Below, one piece after another: positions 39,294 to 47,705 of a DNA stretch of 64,000 nucleotides. The position numbers and the translations under genes are program-made. The DNA lies in the NCBI GenBank assembly GCA_021299375.1, contig JAJTGR010000002.1:62001-126000 (forward strand), written 5' to 3'. This DNA comes from Gemmatimonadota bacterium. GTDB lineage: Bacteria > Gemmatimonadota > Gemmatimonadetes > Gemmatimonadales > Gemmatimonadaceae. The first letter of the stretch is position 1; each line of letters opens with the position of its first letter. The notes under the pieces are model-generated. The model did not search any database and had not been told where the DNA came from. It saw nothing but the letters and a program-made list of their open reading frames with translations.

Positions 39294-39992
39294 ATGAAGC
39301 CGCTCGAAAAACTCGGGGAAGCCACGACCCCCGATGGCACCCGGATGGTGCTCTACCGTCACGATGGCGCCTACCTCATCCGCGCCGACGGGGTGGAGCT
39401 CATGTCCACTCGCCGGCACCTCTCCGAGGACCGGCTGGCCGAGGTGGCGTGCGAGCCGCTGCGGGAGGCAACGGGCGCACGGGTTCTCATCGGCGGACTG
39501 GGGCTGGGCTTCACCATGCGCGCTGCACTGCGGCAGCTCGCGGCCGATGCCGAGGTGGTGGTGGCTGAACTCCTGGCCGAGGTGATCGCGTGGAACGCGA
39601 ACCCGGCGTACGACCTCAGCGCCGAGGCCATGCAGGACCCGCGCGTACGCATCGTGCATGACGATGTGGTTCGGGTGCTGCGCGACAATCCGGCGGGGTT
39701 CGATGCGATCATGCTCGACACCGACAACGGGCCCGAGGGGATGATCATGGCCGAGAATGGGCGCCTGTATGCACAGCGCGGCATCCGCGACACGGTAGCC
39801 GCGCTGCGCCCCGGCGGGCGCATCGTGTACTGGTCGGTGGCCGACGATCCGCGCTTTGCCGGGCAATTGGAGTACGCCGGGCTCGTGGTGCAGGTGCTGC
39901 GCGTGCGCGCCCACGACACGTCGGGCCCCATGCACACGCTGTATGTGGCGACTCGCCGAACCCCCAAGCGCGCGCGCGAGCCGCGCGGGTGA
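39294..39992 (+). CDS. Spermidine-synthase-like SAM-dependent methyltransferase fold
   Basis: 232 residues from the ATG at 39294 (an upstream in-frame TTG at 39285 is less likely). The Rossmann core shows VLIGGLGLGFTMRAAL (GGxGxG-type SAM loop), an acidic strand end AEVVVAELLAEVIAWN, VRIVHDDVVRVL and FDAIMLDTDNGPEG. This arrangement is that of spermidine synthases. It lacks the N-terminal beta-hairpin domain of true SpeE, so a methyltransferase-fold relative without polyamine synthase activity is likely. The C-terminus is basic (TPKRARE). It stands alone between a divergent hydrolase and a repeat region. Confidence 0.82.
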   Translation: MKPLEKLGEATTPDGTRMVLYRHDGAYLIRADGVELMSTRRHLSEDRLAEVACEPLREATGARVLIGGLGLGFTMRAALRQLAADAEVVVAELLAEVIAWNANPAYDLSAEAMQDPRVRIVHDDVVRVLRDNPAGFDAIMLDTDNGPEGMIMAENGRLYAQRGIRDTVAALRPGGRIVYWSVADDPRFAGQLEYAGLVVQVLRVRAHDTSGPMHTLYVATRRTPKRAREPRG

Positions 39993-40311
39993 GCGGTGCG
40001 TCGGGGGCACGGCACGCGGATCGCGGGGGATCACCACCCGCGGACCGCGACAGGCAGCGGATGGCTGCGATCAACAGCGAGGAAACACGGAGACCGGCAA
40101 ATCCTGCGGATCACCCCTCGTGAAGCACGGAAACCGCGGACATCCCAGACCTCACGGATACGGCATGGTGTCTCCGTGAAGTCCGCAGGGTTCGTTGGGA
40201 TTGGTGTTTCAGGCGGCGGTGATCCGTGACATCCGCCACCCCTGCCGCCATGCCCAGGTTCACGACAAGACGCCGAGCTCCCCTCGCAGCTTCACACCCT
40301 CCACGCCACGC
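39993..40311. repeat. Mosaic of short direct and inverted words (intergenic repeat region)
   Basis: About 320 bases without a gene and visibly less GC-rich than its surroundings. It is built from repeated words such as cacgga, ccgcgga, cctgcgga, tccgtga and tccgcagg. The left half reads cacgga...cctgcgga (about 40095-40112) and the right half tccgtga..tccgcagg (40173-40190), so the halves are partly inverted copies. The look is that of the degenerate dispersed intergenic repeats known in several GC-rich phyla. It precedes the yjbQ-like start at 40312. Confidence 0.5.
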
Positions 40312-40740
40312 ATGCGCATCCTCACCCACCAGCTGACGCTGACCACCTCGGCTCCCATCGAGGTCGTGGACATCACCGAGGCCGTGCGGGAATGGCTGCA
40401 GGTGCAGCCGGTGCGGGATGGGCTGCTGACCGTGCGTTCACCGCACACGACCGCGCGCATCAACCTCAACGAGCGCGAGTCTGCCCTCCAGCGGGACATG
40501 GTGGCATTCCTCGAGCGTCTCGCGCCCAAGGCCGGGGACTACGGCCACAACCTGAACACGGTCGATGGTCGCGACAACGCCCACGCGCATCTGCTCGGCC
40601 TGTTCCTCAATGCGTCGGAGTCCGTCGCGGTCGCAGGCGGCGCGTTGCTGATGGGTCACTGGCAGTCACTGTTCTTCATCGAGCTCGACGGCCCACGCGC
40701 GCAGCGCACCGTGCAGCTGCACCTCCTTGGCGAGGCGTGA
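40312..40740 (+). CDS. YjbQ family protein (secondary thiamine-phosphate synthase type)
   Basis: 142 residues from the ATG at 40312 (MRILTHQLTLTTSAPIEVVDIT). The frame extends back into the repeat region, which I reject. The conserved YjbQ features are present: SPHTTARINLNE, a DGRDNAHAHLLGL block with the histidines of the metal-like pocket, and the C-terminal GHWQSLFFIELDGPR. E. coli YjbQ has weak thiamine-phosphate synthase activity in genetic complementation; the physiological role is open. The RuBisCO-like gene starts five bases after the stop, so the two form an operon. That pairing suggests a role linked to a sugar-phosphate rather than to thiamine (inference). Confidence 0.88.
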   Translation: MRILTHQLTLTTSAPIEVVDITEAVREWLQVQPVRDGLLTVRSPHTTARINLNERESALQRDMVAFLERLAPKAGDYGHNLNTVDGRDNAHAHLLGLFLNASESVAVAGGALLMGHWQSLFFIELDGPRAQRTVQLHLLGEA

Positions 40741-40744
40741 CCAC

Positions 40745-42049
40745 ATGGTGCCAGACGATATCGCCGGCTTCTTCGCGCGTCGCGCCGAACTCGACGCCGA
40801 GGCGCACCTCGAGCTCGACTTCACGTTCGAATGCGTGGGCGATCCCCGACTCGCCGCGGCGCACCTGTGCAGTGAACAGTCCACCGCCCAGTGGCGCCGC
40901 GTGGGCGTCGATGAGGACTTCCGTCCACGCTTCGGCGCCAAGGTGCTCGACCTCGAGGCCACACCGCGTCCGTCTGGCTTCTCCTACCCCGTGCCCAATG
41001 CGCCCTCAGGCGCCGTGCATGCCTGCCGCGTCACGATTGCGCATCCGCACGGCAACTTCGGGGCGCGCCTGCCCAACCTGCTGTCAGCCGTGTGCGGGGA
41101 GGGCATCTTCTTCGCGCCGGGCATCCCCATCATCCGCCTCGAGGACATCCGGTTTCCCGAGACGTTTCTGGCGGCCTTCGACGGCCCGCAGTTCGGCGTG
41201 GCTGGGCTGCGCGCGCAGCTGCAGGCGTTCCATCGCCCGATCTTCTTTGGCGTCGTCAAGCCCAACATCGGGTTGGCGCCGGAGCCATTTGCCGAGCTTG
41301 CGTATCAGGGCTGGCTCGGTGGGCTCGACATCGCCAAGGACGACGAGATGCTGGCCGATGCGCCGTGGTGTCCGCTCGAGCAGCGGGCAGCCGCGGTCGG
41401 TGCGGCGGCGGTGCGCGCGGCGCGCGAGACCGGCGTACCCAAGGTGTACCTCGCGAACATCACGGACGAAGTCGACCGGCTGGTGGTGCTGCACGACCTC
41501 GCGGTCGCGCGCGGCGCCGGTGCGGTGATGGTGAACACCATGCCTGTGGGGCTTGGCGGCATCCGCTTGCTGCGACGGCAGGCGCGTGTGCCGCTGGTGG
41601 CGCACTTCCCGTTCATCGCGTCGTTCAGTCGGCTCCCTGGTTACGGCGTGCACTCACGCGTCATCACGCGCCTGCAGCGTCTCGCAGGCTACGATGTGAT
41701 CATCATGCCCGGCTTTGGCGCCCGCATGATGATGCCGGAAGGGGAAGTCCTGGACTGCGTACGCGCCTGCCTGGAGCCCATGGGGGGGCTCAGGCCAAGC
41801 CTGCCCGTGCCGGGCGGGAGTGATTGGGCCGGCACCCTCGATGGGCTGCATCGTCGCCTGCAGACGGTGGATTTCGGCTTTGTACCGGGGCGCGGCGTGT
41901 TCGGACATCCCATGGGACCCGCCGCCGGTGCAGCGAGCATCCGGCAGGCGTGGGAGGTGATCGCGCAGGGAGGCGTAGTGGCCGAGCACGCGGCCACACC
42001 AGTCGAACTCGCGGCAGCGTTCGCGGCGTTCGGCCCACGCACCTCCTAG
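40745..42049 (+). CDS. RuBisCO-like protein (form IV large-subunit homologue)
   Basis: 434 residues from the ATG at 40745. The barrel keeps some but not all carboxylase residues. K172 in VVKPNIG matches catalytic Lys175, but Lys177 is replaced by Asn. K198-D-D200-E201 in DIAKDDE matches the carbamylated Lys and metal Asp/Glu. H287 (VAHFPF) and H303 (GVHSRV) match His294/His327, while Arg295 is Phe. The loop-6 GKxEG with Lys334 is absent, and the phosphate site reads VPGRGVFGHP. This is the pattern of form IV proteins, which act as enolases, isomerases or decarboxylases on sugar-phosphate-like substrates, not CO2-fixing RuBisCO. It is cotranscribed with a YjbQ-type gene; no methionine-salvage gene is nearby. 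Confidence 0.9.
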   Translation: MVPDDIAGFFARRAELDAEAHLELDFTFECVGDPRLAAAHLCSEQSTAQWRRVGVDEDFRPRFGAKVLDLEATPRPSGFSYPVPNAPSGAVHACRVTIAHPHGNFGARLPNLLSAVCGEGIFFAPGIPIIRLEDIRFPETFLAAFDGPQFGVAGLRAQLQAFHRPIFFGVVKPNIGLAPEPFAELAYQGWLGGLDIAKDDEMLADAPWCPLEQRAAAVGAAAVRAARETGVPKVYLANITDEVDRLVVLHDLAVARGAGAVMVNTMPVGLGGIRLLRRQARVPLVAHFPFIASFSRLPGYGVHSRVITRLQRLAGYDVIIMPGFGARMMMPEGEVLDCVRACLEPMGGLRPSLPVPGGSDWAGTLDGLHRRLQTVDFGFVPGRGVFGHPMGPAAGAASIRQAWEVIAQGGVVAEHAATPVELAAAFAAFGPRTS

Positions 42050-42063
42050 CGCACCGCAGCCCC

Positions 42064-42133
42064 CGCGCAGTCCCGCTCGCGCAATGCGGTTCGCGCAATG
42101 CGGTTCGCGCAATGCGGTTCGCGCAGTCCCGCT
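42064..42133. repeat. Tandem array of five 14-bp units in A-B-B-B-A order
   Basis: Starting 15 bases after the RuBisCO-like gene there are five adjacent 14-base units. Unit A (cgcgcagtcccgct) is at 42064-42077 and 42120-42133; unit B (cgcgcaatgcggtt) fills 42078-42119 three times without change. Another cgcgcg begins a sixth, broken unit. There are no spacers, so this is not CRISPR. It may be an iteron-like binding site or a replication-slippage array. Confidence 0.85.
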
Positions 42134-42596
42134 CGCGCGTAGCAGCGAGTACGTGCCACGCCATCATCACGGGCTCAGCGTCTCACCCCCATCTCCCACG
42201 CGCGCCGCAGTGCCCAGCCATGCCGTCGCCCGGTCTGGGGTCGTGGCCGGGCCACCCCACGCGTCGCCGTGGGTGCCGAACGCCCGACCCGTCGGCGCGG
42301 ACCACACCGCCGGTCCCTTCCACGGCTACGGTCGGCGCATGGCACCCAGCGCGAGTCCGTAGTCAGGCCAGCCGTCCCGGTGGCTCGGGGCATTGGTCAC
42401 CGGCGCGTCGGAGAGACGCACCGTGCGCCCGCGGCCGTCGCGGCGGGGTGGCATTCCTCGAGGCGATACACCACCAGGACCACCGCCTCGAGGCCGTGCA
42501 CCCGGAGGCATGCCGTGCTCGCGGTCTCCACGGTCGCTCGCCACGCGCTGGCGACCATCGACAGTCGCGACTCCGACCCCCGGCCGCGACGACGCG
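42134..42596. other. Intergenic stretch without a recognisable gene
   Basis: About 460 bases between the tandem array and the end of the esterase gene. Open frames exist on both strands, but their products are Arg/Pro/Gly-rich and I recognise no domain. A minus-strand frame ending near 42326 (APVTNAPSHRDGWPDYGLAL) looks slightly more protein-like than the rest and could be a decayed 3' end. I found no hairpin or promoter I would defend. Confidence 0.4.
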
Positions 42597-43385
42597 TCAG
42601 GAGGGGGGTGGCCACGCGTGCCGACGGACCGCCGTGTCGGCCAGATGTGTTGTTGGCACTGCGCCGTCGCCCGCGCCCGCCGTGTGCGCCAGCAGCGCGC
42701 GCAGCAGCGGTGTGTCGAGCCGGTGCCCACCGGCGAAGGTGTGGGTGGAGACGGCCTGACCGAGATCGACGAACCGCGCCTGTGTGGCCGCGCGCGTGGC
42801 GTCGTCTGCGAATCGGTCTCGCTCACCTCGCACGAGATGGACGGCCGTCTGTCGCCAAGCCAGCCGCAGCGCCTCGTCGGCCACGTCGTGGGCAAGGCCG
42901 CCCGCCCACAGCACGTGCGTGGTGACGGGTGAGGCCGGCGCCACCACGGCCGTGCGCTCCACCACGTACCGCATGCTCATCGCCACCCCCTGGGAGAAGC
43001 CGAGCAGGTGCAGCGTGGGCTCGGTGCCACAGGCTGCCGTGACCGCCCCGATCTCTCGGCCAACCACGGCGTGCAGCATCGCCAGGGCGTCGCGCAGTTC
43101 ATCCTCGCGGTCATCGCGGGTGAGCCACGTGGCGCCAGTGCGGGTCAGGTGGCCGCCGTCTGGTCGTGGCAACTCCAGATAGAACCGTGACAGACCTTCC
43201 GGCGCGATGATCCGCACCCCTGGGGGCGCCGCGTCAGCGAAGGGCGCAATGAAGTCGGCCGCCCGCTGCCCATACCCGTGAAACGCCACCCAGAGACTGT
43301 TCGTGTGGGCGGCAGCGGCACCGGTGGTGGCATAGCGTGCCGTACGGGACACGGTGACCCGGTGCGTGGTGATGTCGAGCGACAT
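42597..43385 (-). CDS. Phospholipase/carboxylesterase family alpha/beta hydrolase
   Basis: 262 residues from the ATG at 43385 (MSLDITTHRVTVSRTARY); the upstream extension in frame is not conserved-looking. The family order is clear: WVAFHGYGQRAADF (oxyanion turn), IIAPEGLSRFYLE, the long GATWLTRDDREDE helix region, the nucleophile in HLLGFSQGVAMSMRY near residue 130, Asp in VRGERDRFADD and His in FAGGHRLDTPLL. The GFSQG form is typical of small soluble carboxylesterases/lysophospholipases. There is no signal peptide. A strong hairpin separates it from the chemotaxis receptor upstream on the same strand. Confidence 0.87.
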   Translation of the reverse strand: MSLDITTHRVTVSRTARYATTGAAAAHTNSLWVAFHGYGQRAADFIAPFADAAPPGVRIIAPEGLSRFYLELPRPDGGHLTRTGATWLTRDDREDELRDALAMLHAVVGREIGAVTAACGTEPTLHLLGFSQGVAMSMRYVVERTAVVAPASPVTTHVLWAGGLAHDVADEALRLAWRQTAVHLVRGERDRFADDATRAATQARFVDLGQAVSTHTFAGGHRLDTPLLRALLAHTAGAGDGAVPTTHLADTAVRRHAWPPPS

Positions 43386-43425
43386 GGGCCGTCGATGGCG
43401 AGGAGAGACCGTGACCGGGAAACGG

Positions 43426-43466
43426 GACGGCGCGACCTCGGGAAGCTGTCCCGTGGTCGCGCCGTC
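43426..43466 (-). terminator. Strong two-tier hairpin after the chemotaxis receptor gene
   Basis: A perfect 12-bp stem (43426-43437 with 43455-43466), a single T-T mismatch, then a 5-bp stem (43439-43443 with 43449-43453) and a five-base loop. It starts 24 bases beyond the receptor stop on the minus strand. The following minus-strand bases are CCGTTTCCC, a weak T-run. It is most likely the receptor's terminator. Confidence 0.65.
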
Positions 43467-43490
43467 TGCCACTCACCACACGATCGGTGG

Positions 43491-45461
43491 CTACACGGTT
43501 GCCAGCTCGGGTCGGCGCCGTGCCCGCCCGTTGGCACTTGCCGCCGCGGGCGGTGCGACCCGACGAACGGTCCGCGAGGACACGACGAACGCACCCATCA
43601 GCTCGTCGAGCGACCCACTCTGTCCCCGCAGCTGTTCCGACGCGGCCGCGGTCTGTTCAGCACTCGCGGCGTTCTGCTGGGTGACGATGTTCAGTCCACC
43701 GACCGCCTCGGAAATCTGGTCGATCTGCCGCAGCTGCTCCACACAGCGCGCCGTGACGGTGTCCATGATTCCGGCGAGCGACGTCACATGGTCGCTGATA
43801 CCGCTGATGCCGGAGACGGCGCGATCACCAGCCGCCACCCCCTCGAGGACGGCCTGCACATTCTCCTCGATCAAGGTCCCGGCCTGGCGCGCGGATTCGG
43901 CTGCCCGAATGGCCAGCTGCCGTACCTCATCGGCGACGACCGCGAAGCCACGGCCGGCGTCTCCGGCTCGAGCGGCCTCCACTGCCGCATTGAGCGCCAG
44001 CAGGTTCGTCTGGAAGGCGATTTCGTCGATGGATTTCACGACGCGCGATGTAGCCTCGGCCCGGTCCTTCATCGTACCGAGCATGCTGGCCAGCGATCGC
44101 AGCACCTCGGTGCCCGCGGTCGTGGCTGTCCGCACATCGGCGGTCGTGCGGTGGCCGAGTTCGGCCTCCTCGGTGATGCGCCGGGCATCGCTCCGCAACT
44201 CCGTCGTGCCTGCCGCCACCTCCTGCAGCCCCGCGGCCTGACGTGCCGCGCCGCTGGCGCCTTGCTCCGCCGCAGTGGCGATCTCGCGGCTTGCCGAACT
44301 CACCTCGGCCGACGCGGCCTGCACCGCACTCATCGTGGCCTCGAGGTTCGCGATCGCCGAGGCAAACTCCTCGAGCAACGGGGCGTGGTGACCCGCCTGA
44401 TCGGCGGCGGGGCGCACGGTGAGGTCTCCGGCCGCGAGGGCGGTCACGCCGCGCCGGACCTCCGACACAGCCACCACCATCGGGTCGACGACGCCACCGA
44501 GCGCGTGATTCACGGCCTGCGCGGCGTCGAAGTAGGCGCCGGCGAATTGCGATGCATCGATGCGGCGCTGAATGTTGCCGGCGGCCATCTCCGTGCCCAG
44601 CGACTGGACCTCGTCGGCGAGAGCGCGGACCATGCGCCGCGTCACGTCGTACGACTGGGTGGATTCATGCACCCGCTGAATCATCGTGTTGATGGACTCC
44701 GCAAGGTCGCCGAGTTCGTCGCGCCGGGTCCACGGGATCAGCTCCGTCTTCGACTCCACCTTATGGCTGACGTCACCATCCGCCAGCGCCCGGAGGCCCT
44801 GGGTCATCTCGGCGATGTCATGCGAGCTCAGCGTGGTCGCCCGCTGCTGCAGGCTTGCGAGGCCACGAATGATTCCGCGGGACACGTACCACCCCGTCGC
44901 GATGGCAACGACTCCCACCATCAGGAGGATGATCCACGCCAGGGCCGTGGCGCGGGTCGCACTGCGCTCGGCGGCCTCCATTTCCTCGCGGGCCACCCTG
45001 ACCTGCAGGTCGAGATTCTTCCGGATCAGCGGCTCGAGCTTCGTGGCGTGTGCCTCGAGGGCGGCAATCCAGGCCGCCCGGTCACCCCTCGGGCCCTCGG
45101 CTGTCGCCGCCAGCCACGCCGACATCGGCGCGCGCATCCGGTCGACGAGTTGCGTCTCCTCTGGCGTCAACCAGGTCTTGAGATACGCCGTCCAGACGGA
45201 GTCCAATTCATGCCGGTTGGCGGCCATCTCGCGCGAGGCCGAGTCGGGCGACGCGGTCCGCAGCGCCGCCCCCGTCGCTTCGATGTCGTGCAGGATGGTG
45301 CTCATTTGGTGTAGCGGCACGACCCGATCCGCAAACACCGTGGCGAAGTGCGCCTGGGATTCCTTGAGCGCCTGGATCGGCTCGATCGCCCCGAACGAGG
45401 CGAGAGCCACCACCGCGACAAACGTCGCAATGAGCTTCGTGGAGATGGAGATTCGAGGCAT
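43491..45461 (-). CDS. Methyl-accepting chemotaxis protein
   Basis: 656 residues. TM1 at about 9-24 and TM2 at 172-193 enclose a four-helix-bundle sensor of about 145 residues. A HAMP linker follows, then a long coiled coil whose hairpin tip [19 protein letters not shown] with [15 protein letters not shown] is the universal CheA/CheW contact, near residues 478-512. The C-terminus is basic ([14 protein letters not shown]) and has no NWETF-type CheR tether. The protein should feed a chemotaxis array, but no other che gene is in the window, so it is an orphan receptor. The ligand is not predictable from the sensor. Confidence 0.93.
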   Translation of the reverse strand: MPRISISTKLIATFVAVVALASFGAIEPIQALKESQAHFATVFADRVVPLHQMSTILHDIEATGAALRTASPDSASREMAANRHELDSVWTAYLKTWLTPEETQLVDRMRAPMSAWLAATAEGPRGDRAAWIAALEAHATKLEPLIRKNLDLQVRVAREEMEAAERSATRATALAWIILLMVGVVAIATGWYVSRGIIRGLASLQQRATTLSSHDIAEMTQGLRALADGDVSHKVESKTELIPWTRRDELGDLAESINTMIQRVHESTQSYDVTRRMVRALADEVQSLGTEMAAGNIQRRIDASQFAGAYFDAAQAVNHALGGVVDPMVVAVSEVRRGVTALAAGDLTVRPAADQAGHHAPLLEEFASAIANLEATMSAVQAASAEVSSASREIATAAEQGASGAARQAAGLQEVAAGTTELRSDARRITEEAELGHRTTADVRTATTAGTEVLRSLASMLGTMKDRAEATSRVVKSIDEIAFQTNLLALNAAVEAARAGDAGRGFAVVADEVRQLAIRAAESARQAGTLIEENVQAVLEGVAAGDRAVSGISGISDHVTSLAGIMDTVTARCVEQLRQIDQISEAVGGLNIVTQQNAASAEQTAAASEQLRGQSGSLDELMGAFVVSSRTVRRVAPPAAASANGRARRRPELATV

Positions 45462-45516
45462 CGTCGCCTATGTCGAGGAGGTGTTCGGGGCGGACCAGGC
45501 CGCCTGCGGCGTGGAC

Positions 45517-45539
45517 GGGCGGTGTCCGGAACACCGCCC
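45517..45539 (-). terminator. Hairpin downstream of the outer-membrane protein gene
   Basis: Perfect 9-bp stem (45517-45525 with 45531-45539) and a five-base loop (ccgga). It lies about 100 bases beyond the stop of the outer-membrane protein on the minus strand and before the chemotaxis receptor start. No T-run follows on the minus strand, so it is a possible rather than certain terminator. Confidence 0.45.
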
Positions 45540-45636
45540 TTGTCCGAGGAGTTTCGGCACGCGGCGTCCCGCCTGAAGGCGTGCGTGGTACGACGTTGGT
45601 CTCATGGTCGGTGCGTCAGGTCACGCCAACGCCCAA

Positions 45637-46386
45637 TCAGAACGTCAGGCCCGTGGACAGCTTGTAAAAACCGCCCTTGGCGCCGTCGAGCACGTTGTTG
45701 CCCATCGTCATGCGGGCGAACGCGTGCGAGCCCGGCAGGGCGAACTGCACGTAGCCACCCACCCACCGGTACGTGTCGCTGGGGCGGCCACCCACGGCGG
45801 TGGTGCGCGCATTGCGCAGCTGTTCCACGTGAACACCAGCGGACGCGATCGAGGCGAACTTGAACCCCGCATTGGCCCAGTAGTGCAGGAAGTCGAGCTG
45901 AACGGGGCCCACCTCGCGGGCGGCGCGATAGTAGCCGCCGTACACTTCGCCCTCGGTACGCGCGTCGGCGTAGTTCACCGTCAGGCTGGGTACGATGCCA
46001 TCGAGCACGTTCGGCTGCCCGCCCGTCGGCGCTCCGGAGAGCAGCGACCCGTGCGTCACGCCGATCTGCGGCTTCAGCGCGAGCCGATCATCCGCGAGGC
46101 GAATGCGTGCTCCGACCCCGAACTCGGTCCACAGGTTTGCCCCGTTGGCGGGGCCGCCCACGTTGAAGGCGGGGATGGTCCACAACGTTCCGTAGAACGC
46201 GAAATCCACCGGGCGCGTCTTCGACGGGGTGTAGGTACCGGCGAAGGTGGGATAGAAGCCGAAGAAGTTGTCCTGGTTCAAGGCGACGGTGAACGACGCG
46301 GCACTGTCCTGCGCCATGAGCGGCGAGGCCGCGAAGGCAGCAAGGGCGAGGGCCCGGCGAGTCATGGCGGAAATCGTGGTCGGCAT
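45637..46386 (-). CDS. Outer-membrane beta-barrel protein of unknown function (DUF6733-like)
   Basis: 249 residues from 46386, or 242 from the internal ATG at 46365, whose MTRRALALAAFAASPLMAQ is a cleaner signal peptide. The mature part is a run of alternating amphipathic strands (FTVALNQDNFFGFYPTFAG; ADARTEGEVYGGYYRAA; YVQFALPGSHAFARMTMG) and ends in aromatic FKLSTGLTF-like sequence with the terminal Phe that the BAM complex recognises. No catalytic motif is seen. It lies upstream of the chemotaxis receptor, separated by a hairpin, and is divergent from the PH-domain gene. Confidence 0.75.
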   Translation of the reverse strand: MPTTISAMTRRALALAAFAASPLMAQDSAASFTVALNQDNFFGFYPTFAGTYTPSKTRPVDFAFYGTLWTIPAFNVGGPANGANLWTEFGVGARIRLADDRLALKPQIGVTHGSLLSGAPTGGQPNVLDGIVPSLTVNYADARTEGEVYGGYYRAAREVGPVQLDFLHYWANAGFKFASIASAGVHVEQLRNARTTAVGGRPSDTYRWVGGYVQFALPGSHAFARMTMGNNVLDGAKGGFYKLSTGLTF

Positions 46387-46605
46387 GAAGCGATCTCAGT
46401 GTCGGAGGAGGCCGTGCGTCCGAACAGGGCGGTGCACGGTTGGGTTGGGGCAGGTGGTACCGAACAAGTGTCGGCCTCCAACGGCGAATCTTGAGCGCCC
46501 ATTGTTTTCCAAAAAGTGGACAGGTCCGCTGGCCGCTATTGTCTACGTCATCCTGCACCGGCGTGGCATCGCCGGCATTCCCCGGCATTCCCATACGGAG
46601 CCTGC

Positions 46606-47214
46606 ATGTTCAAGAAGTTCGCTGCCGAGGCCCTCGGCCTCAGCGACATCGGCATCATCGTCCAGCCCAAGGACTTCGACAAGGTCGACGCCGACGACTA
46701 CCTGTTCCATGAGGATCAGGAGAAGATCTACTTCCTGATCAAGTCGAAGAAGGACGAGTACTGCTTCACCAACCTCGCCCTCATCCATGTCGACGGCGAG
46801 TCGGCGATCTCCAGCAAGCGGACGATCAAGCGCTACGATTACGCACAGTATGCCATTGGTGAGGTGAGCATCGAGACGGCGGGTACCATCGACCTCGACA
46901 TCGAGCTCAAGTTCACGATCGGTGACAAGCTGTTCAGCATCGACGTGCGGAAAGACTATCTCGAGGCGCTCAAGGACATCTACAAAGCCCTGCACACCAT
47001 CGGGAAGCTGCAGCAGCGCGACGAGGTGGCGCGCAGTCACGCGATCTCGGCCGCCTCGGTGCTTGGCTCCATGCTCAAGCTCGGCAGCGCGGTCGACCCG
47101 AGCGCCGTGGTGGCGCACTACCAGGCCGTGCTCGGGGCCATGAACAGCGCCGTACTCGACACGCACCTGCGCAAGGACTACAGCAGCATCTTCGAGAAGT
47201 ACATCCACGCCTGA
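46606..47214 (+). CDS. PH-domain protein with YvbH-like C-terminus
   Basis: 202 residues from the ATG at 46606, with a GGAG five bases upstream (cggagcctgc). The first 130 residues form a bacterial pleckstrin-homology domain (MFKKFAAEALGLSDIGIIV; DYLFHEDQEKIYFLIKSKKDE; YDYAQYAIGEVSIETAGTI). The rest is the helical YvbH-like oligomerisation region (DYLEALKDIYKALH; LDTHLRKDYSSIFEKYIHA). Such proteins form oligomers of unknown function; eukaryotic PH domains bind phosphoinositides but bacterial ones usually do not. Its amino-acid use is notably lysine-rich for this genome (KSKKDE, SSKRTIKRYD). It is divergent from the outer-membrane protein gene with a 219-base gap. Confidence 0.85.
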   Translation: MFKKFAAEALGLSDIGIIVQPKDFDKVDADDYLFHEDQEKIYFLIKSKKDEYCFTNLALIHVDGESAISSKRTIKRYDYAQYAIGEVSIETAGTIDLDIELKFTIGDKLFSIDVRKDYLEALKDIYKALHTIGKLQQRDEVARSHAISAASVLGSMLKLGSAVDPSAVVAHYQAVLGAMNSAVLDTHLRKDYSSIFEKYIHA

Positions 47215-47221
47215 GCGTAGT

Positions 47222-47249
47222 GCCGGGCCCCGATGCCCAGGGGCCCGGC
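47222..47249. terminator. Bidirectional hairpin between convergent genes
   Basis: Perfect 10-bp G/C stem (47222-47231 with 47240-47249) and an eight-base loop. It begins eight bases after the PH-domain gene stop and ends seven bases before the convergent hypothetical gene's stop. No T-run on either side. Confidence 0.65.
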
Positions 47250-47255
47250 GGCCAT

Positions 47256-47528
47256 TCACGCGAGGAAGCGCCGTGCCAGCTGTTCGAGGCGGTCGTCGCG
47301 GTCGCGCTCGGCCTCGGCCCGCAGTACTTCCACGAAGGGGCGGAGCGCCGGCTCTCCCCAGTAGTAGCCGGTGGCCCGCTCGGCCAGCTGCGTCTCACCC
47401 ACACGCGCCGCTTCGAGCAACGCGCGTGCAGCAACCCGGTCGTACTCCGGGTCGTCCCGGGCGGGCAGCCCGTAGTGGCGGCGGGGCATTTCCCCTTCCG
47501 CATCGTCGCGCAGAAACGCCCTCGACAT
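47256..47528 (-). CDS. Conserved hypothetical protein, 90 residues
   Basis: The start at 47528 is supported by an AAGGAG site seven bases upstream; the longer open frame to 48200 is an antisense artefact of the lipase gene. The sequence is helical and charged: MSRAFLRDDAEGE, RHYGLPARDDPEYD, then VGETQLAERATGYYWGEP and a C-terminal AEAERDRDDRLEQLARRFL. I recall similar small proteins of unknown function in GC-rich soil bacteria, with the ATGYxWGxP segment conserved. No motif for catalysis or DNA binding is visible. It is divergent from the lipase gene. Confidence 0.7.
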   Translation of the reverse strand: MSRAFLRDDAEGEMPRRHYGLPARDDPEYDRVAARALLEAARVGETQLAERATGYYWGEPALRPFVEVLRAEAERDRDDRLEQLARRFLA

Positions 47529-47705
47529 GCTCGCTCCTTCTTCGGCGACGCAGGTGCCGCCGCGGCGGGGGACGTCCGGTGGTCGGAATCGCGCCGGACG
47601 CGGGTGATGGGAGAAGATAGCAGCGTCAACCCGTTGCGGCGGCCGCGAGGGGCTGGTGAAGGCGCGCGATCGCGTCGGCGTCGGTCTCCGTGCACCTTTC
47701 GACCC

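Noticed and set aside
36608-39340. A 910-residue fusion of an alpha/beta hydrolase region with a serine hydrolase
   Set aside because: The N-terminal third of that frame is an off-frame reading of the alpha/beta hydrolase gene. The true genes overlap as TGATG at 38359.
40745-42049. Genuine CO2-fixing RuBisCO
   Set aside because: Loop-6 Lys334, Lys177 and Arg295 are missing, and there is no small subunit or phosphoribulokinase nearby.
42064-42133. CRISPR array
   Set aside because: The 14-base units are contiguous with no spacers and no cas gene is in the window.
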